This document shows, in pieces, positions 27,849 to 37,238 of a stretch of 64,000 nt of DNA. The stretch comes from Octadecabacter ascidiaceicola (GTDB lineage: Bacteria > Pseudomonadota > Alphaproteobacteria > Rhodobacterales > Rhodobacteraceae). The stretch covers positions 310,001 to 374,000 of the forward strand of contig NZ_FXYD01000003.1 of assembly GCF_900185015.1 (NCBI RefSeq), written 5' to 3'. How positions within the stretch are numbered: the stretch's first letter is position 1; every line of letters starts with the position of its first letter. The translations under genes were made by a program, and so were the position numbers. The notes under the pieces were generated by a model that did no database searches, was not told where the DNA came from, and saw nothing but the letters and a program-made list of their open reading frames with translations.

Positions 27849-27886
27849 ATGTACCCCCTTCTACTGGCCTGACTGTAGCGGGGGAA

Positions 27887-28543
27887 TTATTCGCCGTCAG
27901 CCGGAATCTTTAGCTGGTTGAGTTTTGCGCGCAAAGCCTTGCGACGGCTGTTCTGATAGGCGCGGATCAGCGGCACACACAAGTAGTAAGCGATTGTCGC
28001 TGCGATAATTCCGGGAAGGATACCGCCCACCAAATAAGGGTAAAAAACTTCTGATCCAAATTCGGAAAGACCGCGCCAATCCGCTTTGTCATCTGTGAAA
28101 ATTGCCTTGAAATTCCGCCAAAGGTCGCGGCCCGCGCGTCCGAACTGGCATCCGATTCCGCAGAAGTCTTTTCCACCTGGGGATTCCAACAATGAGCGAT
28201 CAAGCCGCGTCCCAAGCAGCCAATGCCCCGTCGTCAGCGATGCATATGCAATCGGAATATATGTCAGCGGATTACCAAAGAACGTCGCCATAAGTGAGGC
28301 AAGGATGTTGCCCCTCATGATCATGGCGATCATCGCCGCAATGAAAAAATGAAATCCGTAGAAAGGGCAAAAGGTGGTGAACACGCCGGCCCAAATACCA
28401 CGCGCGATTTTCTCTGGTGTATCGGGGAGTCGACGCACGCGATGTTTGACGTATGTTGCCGCGCGTCCCCAGCCGCCACGCGGCCAGAAAAACTCGTACA
28501 CAACGCGCCAAAGGGGTCGTCTGTCTCTGCGTCTGAAGACCAC
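27887..28543 (-). CDS. DUF2062 family membrane protein
   Basis: A 218-residue protein with a GTG start preceded by AAGGGGAT. The basic N-terminus (MVFRRRDRRPLWRVVYEFFW) leads into the family motif PEKIARGIWAGVFTTFCPFYGFHFFIA. Two or three membrane helices follow, including NPLTYIPIAYASLTTGHWLLG and GGILPGIIAATIAYYL. The function of the family is not known. It lies 25 bases after rsh, a placement common in Rhodobacteraceae. Confidence 0.85.
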   Translation of the reverse strand: MVFRRRDRRPLWRVVYEFFWPRGGWGRAATYVKHRVRRLPDTPEKIARGIWAGVFTTFCPFYGFHFFIAAMIAMIMRGNILASLMATFFGNPLTYIPIAYASLTTGHWLLGTRLDRSLLESPGGKDFCGIGCQFGRAGRDLWRNFKAIFTDDKADWRGLSEFGSEVFYPYLVGGILPGIIAATIAYYLCVPLIRAYQNSRRKALRAKLNQLKIPADGE

Positions 28544-28567
28544 CTGATCCCCTTTGGCTTTCGCCCG

Positions 28568-30727
28568 TTATTGTTGTCGTTGTACCTGCCCTGAACGGTC
28601 AAGGTCGCGGTGCCGTGCAATTTTGGCGACGTTGGAATCGGCCTCAAGTGAGGTCATTACAACGTGCATATGCTCTACATCGCGCAGGTCGACCTCGATC
28701 AGCAACCGGAAATAGTCCGGCTTGCGATCAATGAACACCAGATCAGATATGTTTGCATCATTTTCGCCGATAAGCGTGCAGATTCTCCCCAAAACACCGG
28801 CATCATTGGTGATCGTCATTTCCAGCGTAATGGTGTTGGTCGCGGAGTGTTTGCCTTCTTGCCAATGCAGATCGATCCAACGTTCTGGTTGATCTTCAAA
28901 GTCGGCAAGGACATCGCAATCGATGGCATGGACGACAACGCCTTGGCCGCGCGATGTGATGCCAACGATGCGTTCGCCCGGAATAGGCTGGCAGCATTGC
29001 GCAAGACGATGCGACTGCCCCACATCGAGACCGATAACCGCGCGCCGCGATTCAATTTCGACACCTTCGGAAATTGCGAGTTCGGGGTAGATCGCGGACA
29101 CGACCTCGCGCGAGGTAATCTCGGCGGAACCGACCAAATCCAAAAGGTCATCTACGGAGCCAATTCCTAGTGCCTTCGCTGCGGTTTGAAGGGCCTTGTC
29201 AGTGGCTTTCTTCTGGACGTTCTCAAACCCAACACGAACGAGTTCGCGGCCCAGCACAATAAAACGCGCGCGGTCTTCTTCGCGCAGCGCGCGGCGAATC
29301 GCGGTCTTTGCGCGGCCCGTTACAGCGATGTCGATCCATGTTGCCTGCGGCGTTTGCCCATCGGCGGTGATGACCTCGACCGACTGGCCATTCTTAACCC
29401 GCGTCCAAAGCGGCACGCGCAGCCCGTCGATTTTGGCACCGACACAAGCATGACCAATGCGGGTGTGGATGGCGTAGGCAAAGTCGATTGGCGTGGCACC
29501 GCGGGGCAGTTTGATAACGTCGCCTTTGGGTGTGAAGCAGAACACTTGGTCCTGATACATTTCCAGTTTCACCAGATCGAGGAATTCGGAATGGTCGTGG
29601 TCCTCATCAAGACGTTCAGTGAGTTGCGCAATCCAGCGGGCCGGATCAACCGCGAACCGGTTTTCAACGCGCTCGCCCTCGCGGTAGGACCAGTGCGCAG
29701 CTACGCCTGCTTCGGCGACTTCGTGCATTTCAAGTGTTCGAATTTGCACTTCGACACGCTTACCGTCACGGCCGGAAACGGTCGTGTGAATTGAGCGGTA
29801 GCCGTTGGATTTCGGCTGGCTGATATAGTCTTTGAAACGGCCAGGTACTGCGCGCCAGCGTTGGTGAATAGCGCCAAGGGCTGCGTAACATTCGGCTTCG
29901 GACTTCGTGATGATACGAAAGCCATAGATGTCGGAAAGACGGGAAAAACCCTGCTCTTTTTCCTGCATCTTGCGCCAGATCGAATAGGGTTTTTTCGCGC
30001 GTCCGTAGATGTCTGCGGCGATGCCCGCCTTATCCAGTTCAAATTCCATATCCGTCTGGATCTTTGCGACAACGTCGCCCGTTTCCTTTTGCAGCGTTAT
30101 GAAACGCCGGATGATGGAATTGCGCCCTTCAGGATTGAGGACACGAAACGCGAGGTCTTCGAGTTCTTCGCGCATCCACTGCATACCCATGCGACCTGCA
30201 AGCGGCGCATAGATGTCCATGGTCTCACGGGCTTTCTGGGCCTGCTTGTCATCGCGCATAGATTTGATCGTGCGCATATTGTGCAAACGGTCCGCGAGCT
30301 TCACCAGCGTCACCCGCAAGTCCCGTGATGTGGCCATGAACAGCTTGCGGAAGTTTTCCGCCTGTTTGGTTTCGTGCGAATTGACCTGAATGTTCGTAAG
30401 TTTTGTTACCCCATCGACGAGATCAGCGATTTCGCGACCGAAGCGTTCTTCTACAACGGCAAAGGTCGCGCCTGTGTCTTCGATCGTATCGTGAAGGAGC
30501 GCGGTGATAATCGTCGCGTCATCCATCTGCTGTTCAGCAAGAATACAGGCAACGGCTATCGGGTGGGTAAAATATGCTTCGCCGGAGTGGCGAAACTGGC
30601 CTTCGTGGGCCTCAGCCCCAAAAACAAATGCATCAGCAATCAGCGTTGCGTTCGTTTTAGGGTTATAGGCGCGGACCAGCGCGATCAAATCTTCAGAGGT
30701 GATGATCAGATCATCGGAATTGATCAT
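28568..30727 (-). CDS. rsh: Bifunctional (p)ppGpp synthetase/hydrolase (RelA/SpoT homologue)
   Basis: The single long Rsh enzyme of alphaproteobacteria that makes and degrades (p)ppGpp. It has 719 residues. The HD hydrolase domain has HSGEAYFTHPIAVA and ALLHDTIEDT. The synthetase domain includes YGFRIITKSEAECYAALGAIHQRW and DYISQPKSNGYRSIHTT. The TGS domain begins QVFCFTPKGDVIKLPRGATPIDFAYAIHT, and the ACT domain is at the C-terminus (ITNDAGVLGRICTLIGENDANISDL). Because the HD residues are intact, hydrolase activity is expected. It lies 30 bases after rpoZ, the standard order. Confidence 0.97.
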   Translation of the reverse strand: MINSDDLIITSEDLIALVRAYNPKTNATLIADAFVFGAEAHEGQFRHSGEAYFTHPIAVACILAEQQMDDATIITALLHDTIEDTGATFAVVEERFGREIADLVDGVTKLTNIQVNSHETKQAENFRKLFMATSRDLRVTLVKLADRLHNMRTIKSMRDDKQAQKARETMDIYAPLAGRMGMQWMREELEDLAFRVLNPEGRNSIIRRFITLQKETGDVVAKIQTDMEFELDKAGIAADIYGRAKKPYSIWRKMQEKEQGFSRLSDIYGFRIITKSEAECYAALGAIHQRWRAVPGRFKDYISQPKSNGYRSIHTTVSGRDGKRVEVQIRTLEMHEVAEAGVAAHWSYREGERVENRFAVDPARWIAQLTERLDEDHDHSEFLDLVKLEMYQDQVFCFTPKGDVIKLPRGATPIDFAYAIHTRIGHACVGAKIDGLRVPLWTRVKNGQSVEVITADGQTPQATWIDIAVTGRAKTAIRRALREEDRARFIVLGRELVRVGFENVQKKATDKALQTAAKALGIGSVDDLLDLVGSAEITSREVVSAIYPELAISEGVEIESRRAVIGLDVGQSHRLAQCCQPIPGERIVGITSRGQGVVVHAIDCDVLADFEDQPERWIDLHWQEGKHSATNTITLEMTITNDAGVLGRICTLIGENDANISDLVFIDRKPDYFRLLIEVDLRDVEHMHVVMTSLEADSNVAKIARHRDLDRSGQVQRQQ

Positions 30728-30757
30728 GCTGGTCGAGCAACCTTATTCATGCAGGGA

Positions 30758-31120
30758 TTACTTTTGACCCTGAGCTTCCATCAGTGCGCGAAGAAGCTTT
30801 TCTTCAGACAGATCGTCTTCTGCTGGCTTGTCAGCCTCAGGGGAGCCGCCGCCCATAAGAAGCGCCATGCTGTCTTCTTCTGGTTCATCGACTTCGATCT
30901 GTGTCTGGTTCGCTTCGATCATGCGCTCGCGCAGGTCGTCAGCAGTCTGTGTTTCTTCAGCGATCTCACGCAGGGACACGACAGGGTTTTTGTCGTTGTC
31001 ACGGCTGACGGTCAAAGCACCACCAGCGGAAATTTCACGCGCACGGTGCGCCGCGAGCATTACCAGTTCAAAGCGGTTCGGAACCTTGTCAACGCAGTCT
31101 TCAACGGTCACGCGGGCCAT
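30758..31120 (-). CDS. rpoZ: RNA polymerase omega subunit
   Basis: A small subunit that helps assemble RNA polymerase and forms part of a ppGpp binding site. From the ATG at 31120 it has 120 residues: [52 protein letters not shown], and an acidic tail [16 protein letters not shown] lies about 6 bases upstream of this ATG. A longer frame reads through that site and is rejected. It heads the run with rsh and may be the first gene of the recO-ward operon. Confidence 0.96.
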   Translation of the reverse strand: MARVTVEDCVDKVPNRFELVMLAAHRAREISAGGALTVSRDNDKNPVVSLREIAEETQTADDLRERMIEANQTQIEVDEPEEDSMALLMGGGSPEADKPAEDDLSEEKLLRALMEAQGQK

Positions 31121-31204
31121 AGGGCACTCCAATCAGTCGGAAAATAGGTGTTCAGAAAGGGCTATCTAGACGCTTGACAGCTATAATACAACCCGATTCC
31201 CGCC

Positions 31205-31786
31205 TTAAAGCGCTCGGATTTCATCCCGTTCTGATGCGGGCAGCTGGTCGAGCATTTCAGTGGTGGATTGCCCCAACACCGGATGCACCCATTCTGGCGC
31301 GATATCGGCCATTGGCACCAACACGAAAGCGCGGTCCTGAACCCGCGGATGCGGAAGGATCAAGGTGTCTGGCGTTAGCACCTTTTGGTCCTCGATTGGC
31401 AGGTTTTTCCAGCGATTAAATGTTTCCAGATCGGGCAAAACATGCGCGCCCATGGCGATTAAGTCCAAATCCAGCGTCCTTTGCCCCCAACGGACCACCC
31501 GTTCACGGCCAAAGTCCGCTTCTATCGCGTGCAGCGTGTTCAAGACCTCATCTGCGGGCAATTCCGTACGGAAAGAACACGCCGCGTTGATGAAATCAGG
31601 CCCTGAATTGGCTGGAAAAGCTGGGGTTTGGTACAGCTTGCTTACGTGTACGTCACCAAAGGTACGGCCAAGAGCGTCAATAGCGGCAAGCACAGTCAAA
31701 CGTGCATCACCGGCATGCGACGGCGCATTGGCGCCTAAAGCAATTATCACTTTTTTGCCGAGTCTTAGCGGTAACACTTGCGGCAA
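31205..31786 (-). CDS. folK: 2-amino-4-hydroxy-6-hydroxymethyldihydropteridine pyrophosphokinase
   Basis: Transfers pyrophosphate from ATP to the pterin precursor of folate. It has 193 residues from a TTG at 31786, with AAGGA nine bases upstream. The HPPK signature is present as RWGQRTLDLDLIAMG, followed by ILPHPRVQDRAFVLVPMADIAPEW. The N-terminal motif is IIALGANAPSH rather than the usual ALGSNLG, so pterin-loop residues differ somewhat. The exact start is uncertain because only TTG or GTG codons are available in the first 15 codons. It is divergent from the LabA-like gene. Confidence 0.9.
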   Translation of the reverse strand: MPQVLPLRLGKKVIIALGANAPSHAGDARLTVLAAIDALGRTFGDVHVSKLYQTPAFPANSGPDFINAACSFRTELPADEVLNTLHAIEADFGRERVVRWGQRTLDLDLIAMGAHVLPDLETFNRWKNLPIEDQKVLTPDTLILPHPRVQDRAFVLVPMADIAPEWVHPVLGQSTTEMLDQLPASERDEIRAL

Positions 31787-31879
31787 TTCACAATTTCCTT
31801 ACATTTGAACAAGCTTTGCCGGAACAAAACCACTCACATAGTTCCCACCGGTCTGGCGGATTTGAAAGGACTAATTGTC

Positions 31880-32452
31880 ATGTTTTATCGTGATGAGCGC
31901 CTCGCGCTCTTCATTGATGGATCTAATTTGTATGCGGCAGCGAAATCATTAGGCTTCGACATCGACTACAAATTGCTCCGTCAGGAATTCATGCGCCGCG
32001 GCAAAATGCTGCGCGCATTCTATTACACAGCACTTCTCGAGAACGACGAGTATTCGCCAATTCGCCCGCTTGTGGATTGGTTGAATTACAACGGGTTCAC
32101 AATGGTGACCAAGCCCGCCAAAGAATTCACAGATTCAATGGGCCGTCGTAAGATCAAGGGCAACATGGACATCGAATTGGCCGTGGATGCGATGGAGTTA
32201 GCGCCACATGTAGATCATATTGTGATCTTTTCAGGCGATGGCGACTTCCGCCCATTGATTGAATCACTCCAACGCAGTGGCGTGCGGGTTTCGGTTGTTT
32301 CGACAATCCGCAGCCAACCGCCAATGATTGCGGATGAGTTGCGCAGACAATGCGACAACTTCATTGAATTGGATGAGTTGCGTGACGTCATTGGCCGCCC
32401 TACCCGGGAGGTCAAAGAAGCGCCCGAGCCTGAAACGGTCGCTGAAGAATAG
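31880..32452 (+). CDS. LabA/DUF88-type NYN domain protein
   Basis: A protein of 190 residues from the ATG at 31880, which follows GAAAGGA. The NYN (PIN-like RNase) fold carries acidic residues at FIDGSNLY, MDIELAVDAME and IFSGDGDFRPLIE, the three places expected for a metal-dependent ribonuclease site. RRQCDNFIELDEL and an acidic tail follow. The family includes cyanobacterial LabA and acts in RNA turnover or gene silencing in some hosts. The role here is not known. A longer upstream frame crosses the promoter region and is rejected. A terminator follows directly. Confidence 0.9.
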   Translation: MFYRDERLALFIDGSNLYAAAKSLGFDIDYKLLRQEFMRRGKMLRAFYYTALLENDEYSPIRPLVDWLNYNGFTMVTKPAKEFTDSMGRRKIKGNMDIELAVDAMELAPHVDHIVIFSGDGDFRPLIESLQRSGVRVSVVSTIRSQPPMIADELRRQCDNFIELDELRDVIGRPTREVKEAPEPETVAEE

Positions 32453-32458
32453 AAAATG

Positions 32459-32486
32459 CGGGCGTCCTTCGGGGCGCCCGTTTTCG
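32459..32486 (+). terminator. Rho-independent terminator after the NYN gene
   Basis: CGGGCGTCC, a TTCG tetraloop, then GGGCGCCCG makes a stem of nine positions with one mismatch, followed by TTTTCGTTT. It begins 7 bases after the NYN gene stop and also lies just before the convergent cytochrome gene. Confidence 0.88.
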
Positions 32487-32493
32487 TTTGATG

Positions 32494-32961
32494 CTACTGC
32501 GCGGCAGCGGCGTTGATTGCGTTGTGACGTTCGATAATATCTTCTGGCCAAGTGCTTTTGATAAAAGCCATGACCGCCAAGATCTGCGCGTCTGACAGAA
32601 TGCCGCTATAACCCGCCATATCGCTTTCATAGCCGTTACCAACAAGGGCAGCGGTTCCGACCTTCACGATTTGAAACAGCTGTTCATCAGGATGGTGCCA
32701 TGTATGGCCCGTTTCATCGTGAGGCGGAGCAAGCGCGCGGCCGTTCGGCCCCAAATTTCGCCAATTGTCCTGCCCTTCAAGATTTGCGCCGTGACACGAC
32801 GCACAAAGATCTACGTATAACGCTTCCCCCTCAGCGACGACCTCCGCATTGGAGTACTCGAACAACCCAACTTGCGCAGGTGGCTCGTTTTGCGCCCAGA
32901 CAGCTGCAGCTAACACGATAGCAGTTACGCCAAAAACGCAGGCGATTAGTCTCGTTTTCAT
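32494..32961 (-). CDS. Periplasmic class I cytochrome c
   Basis: A protein of about 155 residues with a signal peptide or anchor (about 24 residues, ending AVWAQ). One heme site is present, CASCH (positions 54-58 counted from the first of two Met codons), and a candidate axial ligand is Met116 in YESDMAGYSG. QDNWRNLGPNGRALAPPHDETGHTW is typical of small cytochromes linked to CopZ-like or dehydrogenase donors. The second ATG (32961) has the better spacing from GGAG; 32964 is also possible. Its redox partner is not indicated by the neighbours. Confidence 0.9.
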   Translation of the reverse strand: MKTRLIACVFGVTAIVLAAAVWAQNEPPAQVGLFEYSNAEVVAEGEALYVDLCASCHGANLEGQDNWRNLGPNGRALAPPHDETGHTWHHPDEQLFQIVKVGTAALVGNGYESDMAGYSGILSDAQILAVMAFIKSTWPEDIIERHNAINAAAAQ

Positions 32962-33076
32962 CATGCTCTCCGATTTTATAACATCGTTCCTACAAGATTC
33001 CCCCCACTGGAAGGCAAGGGTTTTTATGGAATGAACTGCACAGGCAGGAACTAGACGACGGGCACGGAAAGGCTTA

Positions 33077-33094
33077 CCTGATATCTAAATCAGG
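33077..33094 (+). promoter_or_regulatory. Short inverted repeat overlapping the ispH leader
   Basis: CCTGAT, six bases, ATCAGG lies just before ispH. Its right arm supplies part of the AGGAGA ribosome site 4-5 bases before the ATG. It could act as an operator or as a weak RNA hairpin that hides the ribosome site. Six base pairs is short, so chance is possible. Confidence 0.3.
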
Positions 33095-33102
33095 AGACGC
33101 CG

Positions 33103-34056
33103 ATGCCCAAGCCGCCACTTACGCTTTATCTTGCTGCCCCGCGCGGGTTTTGTGCGGGCGTGGACCGTGCGATTAAGATTGTTGAGTTAGCGCTCGAGAA
33201 ATGGGGCGCACCGGTCTATGTGCGCCATGAGATCGTACACAACAAATTCGTTGTGGATGACCTGAAAGAAAAGGGTGCGATCTTTGTTGAGGAGCTGGAA
33301 GATTGTCCTGACGATCGGCCAGTCATTTTCAGTGCCCATGGCGTGCCGAAATCCGTGCCAGCCGCCGCGAGTGCGCGTGAAATGGTTTATGTCGATGCGA
33401 CATGTCCACTGGTTTCCAAGGTGCATATCGAAGCCCAGCGTCATGCGGACAATGGTTTGCAGATGATTATGATCGGGCATGCTGGCCATCCCGAAACGGT
33501 GGGGACAATGGGGCAATTGCCGGATGGTGAAGTGCTACTCGTTGAGACCGTCGAGGATGTTGCAGGCGTTCAGGTGCGGGACCCAGAGCAGTTGGCCTTT
33601 GTGACCCAGACAACATTGTCGGTGGATGACACGGCTGACATCGTGGACGCGTTAAACGCGCGGTTCCCTGCGATAGTCGGCCCGCACAAAGAAGACATCT
33701 GTTACGCAACCACCAACCGCCAAGAGGCTGTTAAGGCGATGGCGCCATTGGCGGATGCGATGTTGGTTGTGGGCGCTCCAAACTCGTCCAACTCACAACG
33801 TCTGGTCGAGGTTGGCCGCAAGGCGGGCTGCGATTATTCGCAATTGGTTATGCGCGGCAAAGACATTGATTGGCGCGCGCTGGACGGCATCAAGAGCATC
33901 GGCATCACGGCAGGGGCATCCGCGCCTGAGGTTTTGATTAATGAAGTGATCGACGCCTTCAAAACGCGGTATGATGTGACCGTTGAGCAGGTCGAAACCG
34001 CCGTCGAGAACGTGGAATTCAAGGTGCCGCGCGTGCTGCGGGAACCTGTAGCATGA
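33103..34056 (+). CDS. ispH: 4-hydroxy-3-methylbut-2-enyl diphosphate reductase
   Basis: The last step of the MEP isoprenoid pathway, giving IPP and DMAPP. The 317-residue protein holds the three cluster cysteines Cys17 ([10 protein letters not shown]), Cys101 (DATCPLV) and Cys200 ([11 protein letters not shown]), which bind the [4Fe-4S] cluster. The substrate-contacting SSNSQRL and the C-terminal [13 protein letters not shown] are also present. Electrons would come from ferredoxin or flavodoxin. Its stop overlaps the start of the methyltransferase gene (ATGA). Confidence 0.97.
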   Translation: MPKPPLTLYLAAPRGFCAGVDRAIKIVELALEKWGAPVYVRHEIVHNKFVVDDLKEKGAIFVEELEDCPDDRPVIFSAHGVPKSVPAAASAREMVYVDATCPLVSKVHIEAQRHADNGLQMIMIGHAGHPETVGTMGQLPDGEVLLVETVEDVAGVQVRDPEQLAFVTQTTLSVDDTADIVDALNARFPAIVGPHKEDICYATTNRQEAVKAMAPLADAMLVVGAPNSSNSQRLVEVGRKAGCDYSQLVMRGKDIDWRALDGIKSIGITAGASAPEVLINEVIDAFKTRYDVTVEQVETAVENVEFKVPRVLREPVA

Positions 34057-34649
34057 CTGACCCTAAAACCATCGCATTCTATGACAATTCGGCGTCACAG
34101 TACGACAGCTGTCTAGACAGCGGCGCGGCAAATACCGCGCTGACGGACTTCTTGGCGTTGCTTCCGAGCGGTGCTGATGTGCTGGACCTTGGTTGCGGCC
34201 CAGCCCGCGCGTCGGTTCAAATGCGCACCTTGGGCTTTCGGCCGGACCCAGTTGATGCATCTCAAGGTATGATCGATCTGGCGAATGAAAACCATGATAT
34301 TGGCGCACGGCTGCTCAGCTTTGCGGAGCTGGACATGGTTGGTGCTTATGACGGGGTTTGGGCAAATTTTTCATTGCTTCACGCGCCCAGACCAGACCTA
34401 CCCCGCCACTTTACGTCAATCGCGACCGCCTTGCGAGATGGCGGTGTTTTTCACGTCGCAATGAAAACCGGAACAGGCGAAACGCGCGACCGCATCGAGC
34501 GGTTTTATTCCTTTGTGACAGTTGAGGAATTGCAAAGTTTGCTGCGAGACGCAGGCTTCGAGGTTATCGCGATCCAAGAAGGAAAAGAAGTCGGAATGGC
34601 TGGAACCAACGATCCGTTCGTTACCATGAGAGCGCGAAAAATTGCCTGA
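34053..34649 (+). CDS. Class I SAM-dependent methyltransferase
   Basis: A 198-residue Rossmann-fold methyltransferase. Motif I is [16 protein letters not shown], followed by the acidic motif II region ([14 protein letters not shown]), [12 protein letters not shown] as motif IV, and [11 protein letters not shown] as motif VI. There is no sign of the substrate. It overlaps ispH by four bases and rnhA by eight, so all three are probably made from one message. It may act on a small molecule or on rRNA, and neither can be favoured. Confidence 0.88.
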   Translation: MTDPKTIAFYDNSASQYDSCLDSGAANTALTDFLALLPSGADVLDLGCGPARASVQMRTLGFRPDPVDASQGMIDLANENHDIGARLLSFAELDMVGAYDGVWANFSLLHAPRPDLPRHFTSIATALRDGGVFHVAMKTGTGETRDRIERFYSFVTVEELQSLLRDAGFEVIAIQEGKEVGMAGTNDPFVTMRARKIA

Positions 34650-35091
34650 TCTATATGCCTACACAGACGGTGCCTGTAGCGGAAATCCCGGCCCTGGTGG
34701 ATGGGGTGCCGTGCTGATTGCGCGGGACGGTGACACCGTCGTGAAAGAGCGCGAATTGAAGGGTGGCGAAGCCCATACGACCAACAATCGGATGGAATTG
34801 CTTGCCGCGATTAATGCGCTTGAGACGTTGTCATCCGCCAGCACGCTGACCGTTGTGACGGACAGTTCCTACGTCAAGGACGGGATCACAAAGTGGATTT
34901 ACGGTTGGAAGGCAAAGGGCTGGAAGAAGAAGGGTGGCGAGATCAAGAACATTGATCTTTGGCAACGTCTGGATGAAGCGCGCCTGCGTCATGATGTGAC
35001 GTGGGAATGGGTCAAGGGTCACGCAGGCCATCCTGAGAATGAACGTGCCGATGAGCTTGCCCGCGCAGGTATGGAACCATTTAAAAGTTAG
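34642..35091 (+). CDS. rnhA: Ribonuclease HI
   Basis: Removes RNA from RNA:DNA hybrids. It has 149 residues from a TTG start (34642) that lies inside the end of the methyltransferase gene. No in-frame ATG fits the family N-terminus, which begins [19 protein letters not shown]. The catalytic four are Asp9, Glu52 (RMELLAA), Asp74 (TDSSYVKDG) and Asp137 (ENERADELA). The basic protrusion [15 protein letters not shown] is intact. A TTG start with eight-base overlap suggests lowered or coupled translation. Confidence 0.95.
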   Translation: MPDLYAYTDGACSGNPGPGGWGAVLIARDGDTVVKERELKGGEAHTTNNRMELLAAINALETLSSASTLTVVTDSSYVKDGITKWIYGWKAKGWKKKGGEIKNIDLWQRLDEARLRHDVTWEWVKGHAGHPENERADELARAGMEPFKS

Positions 35092-35107
35092 CGAATTGCG
35101 CTTGCAG

Positions 35108-35158
35108 CGAGCGGGGGCGCACCTGCGGTGCGCAAGAATGAGTATTTAAGAGCCAAAG
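35108..35158 (+). repeat. Hairpin plus GAGTATTTA motif between rnhA and fmt
   Basis: In the 71-base spacer between the two convergent genes, GCGCACC-TGC-GGTGCGC forms a perfect 7-bp hairpin (35117-35133). It is followed by AAGAATGAGTATTTAAGAGCCAAAGAA. The GC hairpin then xATATTTA/GTATTTA then CAAAG layout recalls the dispersed elements at 44093 and 54434, although the sequence itself is diverged. It may serve as a two-way terminator. Confidence 0.45.
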
Positions 35159-35162
35159 AAAG

Positions 35163-36068
35163 TCAGGACAGGTGCGTGGGCGGTGTCCAGCCTTGCAGCA
35201 CCTCGCTGGCGGATGCAGCTTTTTTTCCTGCCCTTTGAAGGGTGTAGATTTGGACCGCGCTGTCTGACGTTCCGATGTAGAGGCCGTCCGTTGTGCTGAC
35301 TTCGCCGGAGGTTAGGCGCTGTGCAGATTGGCTGGCGTGCAGGAACTTTATGCGTTCGCCGTTTGCTTCGGACCAAGCGCCGGGGAACGGGGAAAGGCCG
35401 TTGATTTGACGGGTGATTTGCTCTGATGTTTGGGTCCAGTCAACGCGCGCTTCGGCTTTATCGATTTTTGCGGCGTAGGTGACGCCTTCTTCGGATTGGA
35501 TTTGAGGCGTCAGGTTTGGCAGTGCATCCAGCGCATCAATAATCGCCGTAGCGCCCAGCACGCTTAGGCGGTCATGCAATGCGCCTGTTGTTTCGTTTTC
35601 TTCGATGCCGATTTCGCGGCGCAGTAGGACGGGGCCGGTATCAAGGCCTGCTTCCATTTGCATGATGCAGACGCCGGTATTCGCGTCCCCTGCCATGATC
35701 GCGCGGTGGATCGGGGCTGCGCCGCGCCAGCGTGGGAGCAAGGAGGCGTGGATGTTCAGGCAGCCCTTGGTCGGGGCGTCCAGAATGGTTTGTGGAAGGA
35801 TCAAGCCATAGGCGACCACGACGGCAATATCAGCGTTCAGTGCGGCGAAATCGGCCAGCGCTTCATCGGATTTGAGGGACACGGGGTGGCGCACAGTAAG
35901 CCCGAGTGCTTCGGCGCGGGATTGAACCGGACTTGGGCGGTCTTTCTTACCGCGCCCTGCGGGGCGAGGGGGTTGGGAGTAGACAGCACAAACATCATTC
36001 CCCGCATCAACCAAAGCGTCTAAAATTGGCACCGAAAAGTCGGGCGTTCCCATGAAGACAATGCGCAT
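35163..36068 (-). CDS. fmt: Methionyl-tRNA formyltransferase
   Basis: Formylates initiator Met-tRNA. It has 301 residues and starts [20 protein letters not shown]. The catalytic Asn-His block is [21 protein letters not shown], and the formyl-folate contact follows in [14 protein letters not shown]. The C-terminal tRNA-binding domain has [25 protein letters not shown]. It is the last gene of the def, def-like, fmt run on the reverse strand, 13 bases after the def-like gene. Confidence 0.97.
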   Translation of the reverse strand: MRIVFMGTPDFSVPILDALVDAGNDVCAVYSQPPRPAGRGKKDRPSPVQSRAEALGLTVRHPVSLKSDEALADFAALNADIAVVVAYGLILPQTILDAPTKGCLNIHASLLPRWRGAAPIHRAIMAGDANTGVCIMQMEAGLDTGPVLLRREIGIEENETTGALHDRLSVLGATAIIDALDALPNLTPQIQSEEGVTYAAKIDKAEARVDWTQTSEQITRQINGLSPFPGAWSEANGERIKFLHASQSAQRLTSGEVSTTDGLYIGTSDSAVQIYTLQRAGKKAASASEVLQGWTPPTHLS

Positions 36069-36081
36069 GACGTTCTTCCCC

Positions 36082-36576
36082 TTAGCGCAGCTTTTGCGCC
36101 TTTTTGATCAACATTTCGCGTTTGGTGCGGCTTAGGTTGTCAAAGTACATCTTCCCGTTCAGATGGTCGATCTGATGCTGCACGCTGGTCGCCCAAAGGC
36201 CGACGAAATCTTGGCGGTCATAAACGCCAGCTTCGTTCAGGAAGCGCACCGTCACAGCGCGTGGGCGTTCAAAAGACGCGGCAACGCCGGGCAGGTTCGG
36301 CGAGGCTTCTTCGTGAAGGCGCATCTCGGCGCTGGCATGCAGGATCGTCGGGTTGGCCATGCGCACCGCTTGGCCGCGTTTGTCGGAGGCATCAACAACG
36401 GCGAGGCGCAAAGACACGCCGATTTGGGGCGCTGCGAGTCCGACGCCCGGCATTGCGTTCATTGCCTCGATCATTTCCTCCCAAAGGGCGCGGATGTCGT
36501 CGGTAATTTCGGGAACCTCTGCGGCGGCGGTGCGCAGAACCTTGGCGGGCCACGGAATGAAGGGTCTATGTGACAT
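36082..36576 (-). CDS. Peptide deformylase-like protein with altered active site
   Basis: A 164-residue peptide deformylase relative. Motif 1 is intact ([10 protein letters not shown], 44-53). Motif 2, normally EGCLS with the metal-binding Cys, reads EASPN (90-94), so the Cys ligand is Ser92. Motif 3, normally HExxH, reads HQIDH (134-138), so the catalytic Glu is Gln135 while both His remain. It probably cannot deformylate in the normal way. It sits between an intact def and fmt, and the frame is open and undamaged, so it appears kept by selection. It may have another substrate, may be a structural partner, or may bind metal differently. Confidence 0.88.
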   Translation of the reverse strand: MSHRPFIPWPAKVLRTAAAEVPEITDDIRALWEEMIEAMNAMPGVGLAAPQIGVSLRLAVVDASDKRGQAVRMANPTILHASAEMRLHEEASPNLPGVAASFERPRAVTVRFLNEAGVYDRQDFVGLWATSVQHQIDHLNGKMYFDNLSRTKREMLIKKAQKLR

Positions 36577-36603
36577 GTGTAGCCTTTGATTTTGGTGGGC
36601 GCG

Positions 36604-37131
36604 TTACGCGTTGCCCCGTGCGATCTCACGCTTTAGCTTTTGCATTTTGCGCGTGATCATCTGGCGTTTCAGCGGCTTGAGATAGTCGATGAACAGCTTA
36701 CCGTTAAGGTGGTCGATTTCGTGCTGAACGCAGGTCGCCCAAAGCCCATCAAAATCCTGCTGCACGGTCTTACCGTCAAGGTCCGTCCATTCCACCTTCA
36801 CAGACGCGGGGCGTTCGACTTCGGCGTATTGATCGGGGATGGACAGGCAGCCTTCGTCGTAGACGTTTGTTTCTTCAGACGAGGACAGCACGCGCGGGTT
36901 GATGAGCACCATCGGTTCGGGCGTCGCCATTTCGTCCTTCACGCAATCCATCACGAGCATCCGTTGCAGGATACCGATCTGCGGCGCGGCAAGGCCGATA
37001 CCGGGTGCGTCATACATGGTTTCCAACATATCGTCGGCCAATGCACGGGCGGCTTTGTCCACCTCGGCAACTGGGTCAGCTGTGGATTTCAGGCGCGGGT
37101 CGGGGTGGATCAAGATTGGGCGTAAGGTCAT
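36604..37131 (-). CDS. def: Peptide deformylase
   Basis: Removes the formyl group from new proteins. From the ATG at 37131 it has 175 residues, starting MTLRPILIHPDPRLK. All three motifs are intact: [23 protein letters not shown] and HEIDHLNGKLFIDYL. Upstream in-frame ATG and other starts up to 37176 would add up to 15 residues outside the family pattern. No strong ribosome site marks any of them, so the start is moderately certain. It is the first gene of the def, def-like, fmt run. Confidence 0.94.
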   Translation of the reverse strand: MTLRPILIHPDPRLKSTADPVAEVDKAARALADDMLETMYDAPGIGLAAPQIGILQRMLVMDCVKDEMATPEPMVLINPRVLSSSEETNVYDEGCLSIPDQYAEVERPASVKVEWTDLDGKTVQQDFDGLWATCVQHEIDHLNGKLFIDYLKPLKRQMITRKMQKLKREIARGNA

Positions 37132-37238
37132 GGCGCCCATGTAAGGTGAACGGGGGCCGCTTGCAATATGGCGCAACGTGGGAGAAGGGCTTGCGTCCGC
37201 CGAGCATAAAGCTAGCTTGCTAAAAAAGGAGTACCTTC

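Noticed and set aside
33077-33094. The CCTGAT/ATCAGG pair before ispH as an Fe-S regulator site
   Set aside because: It is short, does not match an IscR or RirA consensus I can name, and may be chance. It is listed only as a weak site.
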